In this document: in pieces, positions 41,237 to 46,272 of the stretch
Layout of the letters: every line of letters begins with the position of its first letter
How positions within the stretch are numbered: position 1 is the first letter of the stretch
From: Xanthomonas sp. NCPPB 1128
GTDB lineage: Bacteria; Pseudomonadota; Gammaproteobacteria; Xanthomonadales; Xanthomonadaceae
Length of the DNA: 46,272 nt
Assembly: GCF_001043115.1 (NCBI RefSeq)
Contig: NZ_LFME01000036.1
Location: 1 to 46,272, forward strand
Reading direction: 5' to 3'
Made by a program: the position numbers and the translations under genes
The notes under the pieces: model-generated
What the model saw: only the letters and a program-made list of their open reading frames with translations
The model's database searches: none
Told to the model about the DNA's origin: nothing

Positions 41237-41809
41237 TCAGGCAGCGGGAGGCGACGCTGGCGCTTGCGGCTCCGCGGCCGGCGCAGCCGGTGGGGCCGCG
41301 ATGAGTCCCTGCGCACGCGCCGCCTCGACCACCGCCTGCATCTGTTGAGCCAGGCTGCCGAACTCGCGCTCGAAGCACGCGCGCACTTCGGCCTGCACGA
41401 GGTTGGCCAGGCGATCGGCGATCTGCGACATCACCATGTGGTTGCTGCCGCCCTCGCCGTTCTGCGGCGGACGCAACTGGCCCGGCCGCAGCTGATCGAG
41501 CGACTTGGCGGACTCGACCGCCTTGAGCACCGCCGCTTCGCTGGCCGCGGTGGCGCCGTTCAGGTCGCCGCGGGTGTTCTGCATCTTCTGCATCATCTGC
41601 TGGATCAGGCCCTGCACCCGCTGGCGCTCGGCGTCGATCAGCGACGGCGAGGCCGCGGCCACGTCGACGGTCGGGACTACCGGCGGTGCAGCCGTTTCGG
41701 AGGCGAAGCGCTGCAGTTGCTCTTCCTCGGCGCCGACCAGTGGACGGCCCAGCCACTTCTCGGCGAACTGGCGCAGCGTGGCGAAATCGGTTGTTTGCGT
41801 GTCTTGCAT
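41237..41809 (-). CDS. R-body-associated helical protein
   Basis: 190 residues, soluble and mainly helical. FATLRQFAEKWLGRPLVGAEEEQLQRF near the N-terminus, a helical middle (ERQRVQGLIQQMMQKMQNTRGDLNG), then MSQIADRLANLVQAEVRACFEREFGSLAQQMQAVVEAARAQG, and an Ala/Pro tail. The gene at 44982-45578 encodes a diverged paralogue with the same WLGR and FDxxFAQQLQAMxxxxxAQ elements. It is last in the unit rebB - RebB-domain protein - this gene, 43 bases after the previous stop, with GGGGAG before the ATG. I know no function; position and coiled-coil character suggest an assembly factor or minor component. Confidence 0.75.
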   Translation of the reverse strand: MQDTQTTDFATLRQFAEKWLGRPLVGAEEEQLQRFASETAAPPVVPTVDVAAASPSLIDAERQRVQGLIQQMMQKMQNTRGDLNGATAASEAAVLKAVESAKSLDQLRPGQLRPPQNGEGGSNHMVMSQIADRLANLVQAEVRACFEREFGSLAQQMQAVVEAARAQGLIAAPPAAPAAEPQAPASPPAA

Positions 41810-41852
41810 GGTGCTCCCCTGTGAGCGTGGTGAAATCGGTGGTGCAAACGGC

Positions 41853-42704
41853 CTACGTGGACGCGGACTTGCGGCCGCGCATCAGGTCCGCGTACTTGGC
41901 GATGCTCTGGTCGATCTTGTCGATGGCGAAGCCAGCGGATTCGGCCTCCAGCGCGCCGGCGGCCGCTGCGACCGCCGCGGCGGCACCGACCAGCACGTCG
42001 GTGGCCAGCACGCCCAGCGCGTCCTCGGCGGCCTGCTCCAGCTTGTTCTCGGCCAGGTTCTCGGTCATCTGCTTGAGCAGCACGCCCTGGCTGGCCAAGG
42101 CCATCTTGCTGACGCCGTCGAAGTACACCGCCGCCGATTGCGCGATCAGGCCCGAGGCCTGGCTGATCAGCATGTTCGAGCCGACCACGATCTGCGACGG
42201 CGCATAGGCCATGGTCTCGGCGTTGCTGAGCTGCACGGCCTGCACGATCTTGCTGTTGAGCGCGTCGCTGGCCGGCCGCGCCGCCGAGGCCTGCGCGAGC
42301 ATGTGCGTGTTGAGCGTCTTCAACATGGACGGCGGTGGTGGAGGCGGCGGCGGCGAGACCGGAGCGGCCGATGCTGCCGCGGGGGGCGATGCGCCATCGC
42401 CACCTGTCGCTGGCGAGGCGTCGGCGGCGGGCTCGGCCGCGGCGGGCGCCGCAGTGCCTGAAGCCGCGGCAGGCTCGCTGCTCGCTGGCGCCGCAGCGGC
42501 AGCGCTATCCGCTGCCGTCGGTACCGCGGCGGGGGTGTCGTTTGTCGCTGCCGATGGAGGTGCTTCCGTCGTCACGGGTGCCGTTGCCGGCGCCGACGCA
42601 GAGGCGCCCGGGGTCTGCGCCGCACCTGCGGTCGATGCCGGCACCGCTGCCGCGCCCGCCGGCGCCGCGGCTGCGGGGGTCTTCTTGCTTGCGAAAGGCC
42701 ACAT
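41853..42704 (-). CDS. RebB-domain protein with long Ala/Pro-rich N-terminus
   Basis: 283 residues. MWPFASKKTP is followed by about 110 residues of almost only Ala, Pro, Ser, Thr and Glu and a run of eight prolines (about 117-124). The rest (about 125-260) contains ALNSKIVQAVQLSNAETMAYAP and SQASGLIAQSAAVYFDGVSKMALASQ, which lines up with the RebB signature NSQITDAVTQTNVKVVAEAP and its following helix. The N-terminus is probably disordered and could coat or anchor the polymer. A diverged paralogue lies at 45612-46076. GGAGAG precedes the ATG; the stop is 44 bases before the next gene. Confidence 0.78.
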   Translation of the reverse strand: MWPFASKKTPAAAAPAGAAAVPASTAGAAQTPGASASAPATAPVTTEAPPSAATNDTPAAVPTAADSAAAAAPASSEPAAASGTAAPAAAEPAADASPATGGDGASPPAAASAAPVSPPPPPPPPSMLKTLNTHMLAQASAARPASDALNSKIVQAVQLSNAETMAYAPSQIVVGSNMLISQASGLIAQSAAVYFDGVSKMALASQGVLLKQMTENLAENKLEQAAEDALGVLATDVLVGAAAAVAAAAGALEAESAGFAIDKIDQSIAKYADLMRGRKSAST

Positions 42705-42768
42705 GCCACTCTCCTGATGGATGGATCGGTACCCGCCTCCGCCGCCGCGGCGCGGGCACGGCGCTGCA

Positions 42769-43002
42769 TCACTTCTCGCCGATCGCCATGATCAGCGCCA
42801 CCGCCTTGGACACCACGGCGTTGGAGACCTGGTTCAGCGCCTGCTGGCTGTGCACCGCGTTCTGCAACGCCAGCCCGGTGGAATGGCTGGAGACCTGATA
42901 CAGCGAGGCGATGGCCTGGGCGGGCGCCTCGGCCACCACCTTGACGTTGGTCTGGGTGACCGCATCGGTGATCTGCGAATTGACGAGCGTGTTGTCTGCC
43001 AT
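42769..43002 (-). CDS. rebB: Short RebB-family R-body protein
   Basis: 77 residues: ADNTLVNSQITDAVTQTNVKVVAEAPAQAIASLYQ, then SSHSTGLALQNAVHSQQALNQVSNAVVSKAVALIMAIGEK. It has the full RebB core but lacks the Ser/Thr/Ala tail of the two longer copies, close in length to the classical small Reb proteins. AAGGA lies about 10 bases before the ATG. It is the first gene of its unit and has the second promoter-like motif about 115 bases upstream; the sigma factor gene ends at 43164 just beyond that. Confidence 0.92.
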   Translation of the reverse strand: MADNTLVNSQITDAVTQTNVKVVAEAPAQAIASLYQVSSHSTGLALQNAVHSQQALNQVSNAVVSKAVALIMAIGEK

Positions 43003-43116
43003 GAGCCTGATTCCTTGGTAAGTCGCCTGCCGGGGAGGCGCCGCGACGGGGATGGCCTGTGCCGCGCCCCGCTGCGGCGCCCGCGATGCCGCGGCCTACG
43101 CGGCCCGGCGTGGAGG

Positions 43117-43148
43117 GAAAACGCCGCCGTGGGCGGCTTGTGAAACCG
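43117..43148 (-). promoter_or_regulatory. Reb promoter-like motif, copy 2
   Basis: Minus-strand CGGTTTCACA, 15 bases, CGTTTTC, identical in both blocks and in spacing to 40787-40818 while the spacer differs. It lies between the sigma factor stop and the short rebB gene. Confidence 0.65.
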
Positions 43149-43163
43149 CAGCAGCCCGCGCGC

Positions 43164-43730
43164 TCACTCGGCCACCAGCGCAAGCCGCAGCCGCTTGCGC
43201 AGCAACTCCACGCGCTTGCGTGCCAGTGGCTGGTTGATGCGCAGCAGGTTGGCGATGGCCGGATACGGCAACTCCTCGACGAAGCGATAGGCGAACAGGC
43301 GGCGCTGCTCCCGACTCAGCGCCGCAACCGCTGTCACCACGCGCTCCATCTGTTCCTCCAGTTCGGCACGTTGCAGGGCACTCATTGCTTGATCGGCCAC
43401 GGCGTCCACTTCCTTAGCCTCGGCAGCGCGGTCCAGCGGCTCACCACCGCTGCGGCGCCGCCGTACCAGGTCCAGGAACACGTGGCGCAGCACCACGAAC
43501 AGGAAGCCCTGTGGATCGGTCATCGCCTCCGGCGAGCGGCGCATGAACAGCAGCGCCTTCACTGCGGTATCCGACAGCAGGTCCTCGGCAGCGTCCGCAC
43601 GCCCGTTGGCCAGCCGCAGTGCGCGCCGGCGCAGATCCGGCAACGTCGCGCGCCAGGCGCGGGTAAACATCTCATCGGCCTCCACGAATCGCGCGGCGGT
43701 CACGCCTGCCTTTTCCTTTGCCATCTCCAT
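43164..43730 (-). CDS. ECF-type RNA polymerase sigma factor
   Basis: 188 residues. Region 2 is visible as TLPDLRRRALRLANGRADAAEDLLSDTAVKALLF, with GFLFVVLRHVFLDLVRRRRSG as the DNA-melting/-10 helix, and region 4 as VAALSREQRRLFAYRFVEELPYPAIANLLRINQPLARKRVELLRKRLR. The usual ECF length is about 180. The ATG at 43730 has GGAG six bases upstream; a second ATG follows two codons later. It is upstream of the rebB units in the same direction and separated from the gene before it by a strong terminator, so it has its own promoter. No anti-sigma factor gene is obvious, though the small one-TM protein upstream could be considered. Confidence 0.88.
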   Translation of the reverse strand: MEMAKEKAGVTAARFVEADEMFTRAWRATLPDLRRRALRLANGRADAAEDLLSDTAVKALLFMRRSPEAMTDPQGFLFVVLRHVFLDLVRRRRSGGEPLDRAAEAKEVDAVADQAMSALQRAELEEQMERVVTAVAALSREQRRLFAYRFVEELPYPAIANLLRINQPLARKRVELLRKRLRLALVAE

Positions 43731-43915
43731 CGCATGCTCCGAAATCCCGTTGTGCGAGGAGTCTCTGTGGGGGTCGGCGGCAATAGCTGTTCCCTGGGTG
43801 ACAACCGCGGGCGCGATGCACGCGCAGCCGCACGGCATGTGGCGTGCGCGCGCGCTTTGTCTACGCATGCATACGGCCAAAGCGGCTGCGCTGCGGTTGT
43901 GTGGGCCAGTCGCGC

Positions 43916-43950
43916 AAAAAAACGGGCCCGCTTCACGGACAGCGGGCCCG
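43916..43950 (-). terminator. Strong intrinsic terminator upstream of the sigma factor
   Basis: On the minus strand CGGGCCCGC, a ten-base loop and GCGGGCCCG form a nine-pair perfect stem followed by seven T. It ends the transcript of the 91-residue protein gene, 21 bases after its stop. Confidence 0.88.
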
Positions 43951-43970
43951 CATCGTGTCAGGAGATCGGC

Positions 43971-44246
43971 TCAGGGCAGCAGTTTGCCCAGCGCCTCGGG
44001 CGCGTTCTGATCGCGCAAAGCATGCAGCACCTGCCGGATGTCCGGCGTGCCATTCGCCACCGGCGGTACTGGTGTCTGCGCTGGCGCCGGCGGCGCGCTG
44101 CGCGCATCCCACGATGGCGCCAGGGCCACCGCAACGCAGGCCAGGGTCACGCAGATACCATGGCGCAGACGCGCCCACCGCCGCAGCCGCCGGCGCCGTT
44201 CGAACGACAGCGAGCGGAACCGGGATACACCTGCGCTGTCGGGCAT
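43971..44246 (-). CDS. Small single-TM protein in the reb region
   Basis: 91 residues. A highly basic N-terminus (RFRSLSFERRRRLRRWARLRHG) precedes one hydrophobic helix ICVTLACVAVALAPSW, then a short Pro-rich periplasmic part and TPDIRQVLHALRDQNAPEALGKLLP. It would be an N-in single-span or signal-anchored protein. It lies immediately upstream of the ECF sigma gene but is cut off by a strong terminator. It does not show the zinc-binding anti-sigma motif, so I do not call it an anti-sigma factor. The ATG at 44246 is the nearest reasonable start. Confidence 0.55.
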   Translation of the reverse strand: MPDSAGVSRFRSLSFERRRRLRRWARLRHGICVTLACVAVALAPSWDARSAPPAPAQTPVPPVANGTPDIRQVLHALRDQNAPEALGKLLP

Positions 44247-44981
44247 GGCGTTGCTCCACGATGACGGGACCACCCAGGCGACATGGCCGCAGCGCGTCGA
44301 CGACACGGCGCGCGTCGCGGATGGAGGGCGACGTCCCTCTAAACGTGGCCGCGGCGGCGCCGTGAATGCGGCGAACGCCGCATGCGTTTGCGCACGCCAC
44401 CCTGGCGTGTTCGCGCTCATGTCGACCAAGCCTCCTCGGGACCGCCGCGCCCGCAACTGCGCCAACGATGGCCGGCGATGCCAGCACGCGACGACGTTGC
44501 TCGTCTCCGGACGACAGGGACAGGCGCGTGTCGGACTAGCGCGGCGGGATCTCGGGCGTCGCGCATGGCTGCAGGCAGGCGATACCGCGTTCGGGCCTGG
44601 CACGACCCTGCTCCGCATAGCTTGCAGCAGGTGGTCGCGGTCGAGAAGCAAACGCGCGCGAAACGCGGCATGAGCATGCGGTGCGTATGCCTGCCGCGTT
44701 CGATAGCGGCATTGAGCGCGCATGGCAGCGCAGGAAGATACGCGAAGCACATCTGCAGGAGCGGCTTCAGCCGCGACGGAGCCAGCGGGATTGCCCGTCG
44801 CGGCTCGAGCCGCTCCTACCCGGTCTCCGTCGCGCCATGGCCGGCGCAGCGCTAGCGGTGTGCGTCGGTCGCGGCGACCACGACACCGCATGATCGGGCC
44901 GATCCCCACGTGCGCTCTCCCCGCACCATGCAGACGTGGCGCGGCGTCACGGCCAGCTCGGGCGGCGACTGCGAGCCGCGA
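44247..44981. other. Gap with a REP pair, no supported gene
   Basis: 735 bases between the second accessory pair and the small TM protein. Apart from the REP inverted pair at 44755-44819 I find no gene or RNA structure. Frames on both strands are Arg/Ala-rich high-GC by-products. Transcription of downstream genes must restart here or read through. Confidence 0.5.
44755..44819. repeat. REP-type inverted pair (type B) in the reb region
   Basis: Arms 44755-44779 and 44795-44819 are inverted copies with a few mismatches (GCAGG for GTAGG, CTCGAG for CTTCAG on the right arm) around a 15-base centre. It is the most diverged pair in the window. Confidence 0.8.
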
Positions 44982-45578
44982 TCAGTCGGCGCCCGTGGGT
45001 TTCGGCGGCGGCGTGGGGTCATGCGCAGCGGGAGGCTCAGATGCGGCGGCAACCTCGTCCTTGGCTTGTGCTTGAAGCGCCTGGATCATGGCCTGCAGCT
45101 GCTGCGCAAACGTGTCGAAGTGCCGATCGAACGCGTCCTGCCCTTCGCGCCTCACCACTTCGCCCAGGCGGTCGGCGTCCTGGCCTATCGGCGCATTGCG
45201 GGATGTGTTGACGCCTGGCAGCACATGCGAGCGCACCGCCTCCTGCTGCGCGGCGGCCGCCATCGCATCGCGTATCGCCTGGTCGCCCTGCTGCATGGCG
45301 TCCTCGGCGCTGCGCCTGGCCGCATCGATCCGCTGGCGCGTGCGCTCGATCTCGGCGGCGTGCGTCGGCGCTGCCGGATGGGGTGCCGGGTCTGCCGTCT
45401 GTTGCGCCCCCTCCGCCGCCGCGGCGACTGCGCGCAGTTGCGCACGCTCGGCCTCGGACAAGTCGCGTCCAAGCCACTGGCGGGTCATGTCGTACAAAGC
45501 CTGCGTCTTCGGATCCGGCGTCTCGGTCCTGCGTTGCTCTCCGCGAATGGTGGCGTGATGACTGCCGTCAGGCGGCAA
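44982..45578 (-). CDS. Paralogue of the R-body-associated helical protein
   Basis: Up to 198 residues if the TTG at 45578 is used; the first ATG is at 45488 (168 residues). It aligns with the protein of 41237-41809: TRQWLGRDLSEAERAQLRAV against AEKWLGRPLVGAEEEQLQRF, a helical middle with ERTRQRIDAARRSAEDAMQQ, then DRLGEVVRREGQDAFDRHFDTFAQQLQAMIQALQAQ. The paralogue begins 20 residues before WLGR, so the true start should lie between the two candidates, but no good start codon is there; a rare codon or local damage is possible. It lies 33 bases after the stop of the other paralogue. Confidence 0.65.
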   Translation of the reverse strand: MPPDGSHHATIRGEQRRTETPDPKTQALYDMTRQWLGRDLSEAERAQLRAVAAAAEGAQQTADPAPHPAAPTHAAEIERTRQRIDAARRSAEDAMQQGDQAIRDAMAAAAQQEAVRSHVLPGVNTSRNAPIGQDADRLGEVVRREGQDAFDRHFDTFAQQLQAMIQALQAQAKDEVAAASEPPAAHDPTPPPKPTGAD

Positions 45579-45611
45579 CGGGCGGCTGTTTGCGCAGCGT
45601 GCGCTCGGCGG

Positions 45612-46076
45612 CTACGTCGCATCGGCGTGATCGGGCAAGTCGCCGGCGTTGCCCGGCTGCTCGGCTCCCGCGCCCGGTGCAGCCATTGCCACGGCAACGA
45701 CGGCATCGGCCGGCGGGTCGATCCGCTGAAGTTGCGAAGCGTCCTCGGCTGGCGGCGCCTGCATCTGCTTGAGCACGACGGCCTGTGCCGCCAAGGCGGC
45801 CTTGCTGTCCTCGCCGTAATACCTGGCCGCTGCCGTCATGACCAAGCCCGATGCCTGTCTGATGCGCGTCTCGGCGCGCGCCCCAACCGGCACCGACGCA
45901 CTGGCTGTGACTGCGGCGGGCGCGGGCTCGGATGCTGCGCTGGGCGTGGCCTGTAATGCGCGGATCTCTGCGACGTGATCGTCGCGATGGTCGCTCGGCC
46001 CGGTAGCTACAGGGGCTTGCGAGGTGGCATGCACTGCCTCGCCCGGCGTGGTCTCGTCGTTTGTAGTCGGCAGCAT
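45612..46076 (-). CDS. Diverged, shortened RebB-domain-like protein
   Basis: 154 residues. An acidic, low-complexity N-terminus (TTNDETTPGEAVHATSQ) and Ala/Pro/Ser middle lead into RIRQASGLVMTAAARYYGEDSKAALAAQAVVLKQM, which matches ISQASGLIAQSAAVYFDGVSKMALASQGVLLKQM of the protein at 41853-42704. The first half of the RebB domain, with the Q-I/V-x-x-A-V signature, is missing, so it may not polymerise alone. GAGG lies 8 bases before the ATG. Together with the next gene it forms a second copy of the accessory pair, without a rebB of its own in the window. Confidence 0.65.
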   Translation of the reverse strand: MLPTTNDETTPGEAVHATSQAPVATGPSDHRDDHVAEIRALQATPSAASEPAPAAVTASASVPVGARAETRIRQASGLVMTAAARYYGEDSKAALAAQAVVLKQMQAPPAEDASQLQRIDPPADAVVAVAMAAPGAGAEQPGNAGDLPDHADAT

Positions 46077-46272
46077 CGTGTTGTCCTCGCATGGGCTTGG
46101 CAGGGCGATGTGGGTCGCCTCGACGCGTGCGTCGCAGCGCAGGCGAGACGCGGATGTGAGGTTGAGCGTACCGCGTCGCACGACTGCGCCATTGATCTTC
46201 GATCACGAATCGTGTGGAGCGCTGCGCTTGTGCCCTTCCGTCACCATCACCCCGCCCCCTCACCCCTGTCTC

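Noticed and set aside
40810-41304. 164-codon plus-strand frame in the reb intergenic region
   Set aside because: Arg/His/Ala-rich by-product of GCGTG/CACGC words, no start signal, antisense to the promoter motif of rebB.
43971-44246. Anti-sigma factor for the ECF sigma gene
   Set aside because: One TM helix and adjacency are suggestive, but the cytoplasmic part is a short basic tail without an HxxxCxxC zinc motif, and a strong terminator separates the genes.
1-46272. tRNA, rRNA or phage attachment site
   Set aside because: No cloverleaf-like or rRNA-like stretch was recognised by eye, and no convincing direct repeats flank the low-GC segment apart from short AACTTGT words on its left side only.

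Overview
The window is high-GC Gammaproteobacterial DNA that looks like a Xanthomonas or a close Xanthomonadaceae relative. The grounds are the gene order of a plant N-glycan degradation (nix-type) cluster, large TonB-dependent transporters (TBDTs), two families of short REP-like palindromes scattered between genes, and a RebB-type R-body locus. All functional calls come from reading motifs by eye; no database search was run.

Layout: 1-108 is the 3' end of an IS110-like transposase. At 268-1290 (minus) is a glucokinase, divergent from a TBDT at 2164-4824. Their shared intergenic region carries two palindromes that match the core of a NagR-type (LacI family) GlcNAc-responsive operator as I remember it. 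On the plus strand follow GH29 (alpha-fucosidase), GH18, GH20 lipoprotein, GH2 (beta-mannosidase) and GH3 with a PA14 insert; after an insertion come GH125, GH92 and GH35 (29.9-31.9 kb). This order corresponds to nixE-nixL of X. campestris, a set of exported enzymes that strip plant N-glycans sequentially.

The insertion (15.8-25.8 kb) lies between GH3 and GH125. It holds a second TBDT with a carboxypeptidase-regulatory-like N-terminus, a repeat-rich 0.8 kb gap, and a tightly overlapped four-gene operon: Tat-type GH35, APC-superfamily permease, PfkB sugar kinase and NAD-dependent GH4. I read this as a possible PTS-free uptake, phosphorylation and phospho-glycosidase route for a beta-linked sugar coupled to the N-glycan pathway. 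This is inference.

From about 31.9 to 37.1 kb the base composition drops and the genes look acquired: a SLATT-like two-TM protein, a DUF6414-like protein, a damaged two-TM/zinc-ribbon gene, and a minus-strand pair of secreted or anchored proteins. A divergent MDR oxidoreductase/HxlR regulator pair (37.2-38.7 kb) follows.

From 38.9 kb to the end, everything is on the minus strand and forms an R-body (reb) region: a Crp/Fnr-type regulator, two near-identical rebB genes, a third rebB, a RebB-domain protein with an Ala/Pro-rich tail, accessory proteins, an ECF-like sigma factor, and a diverged second copy of the accessory pair. Two rebB transcription units share a bipartite promoter-like motif with identical spacing, which suggests direct control by the adjacent sigma factor.
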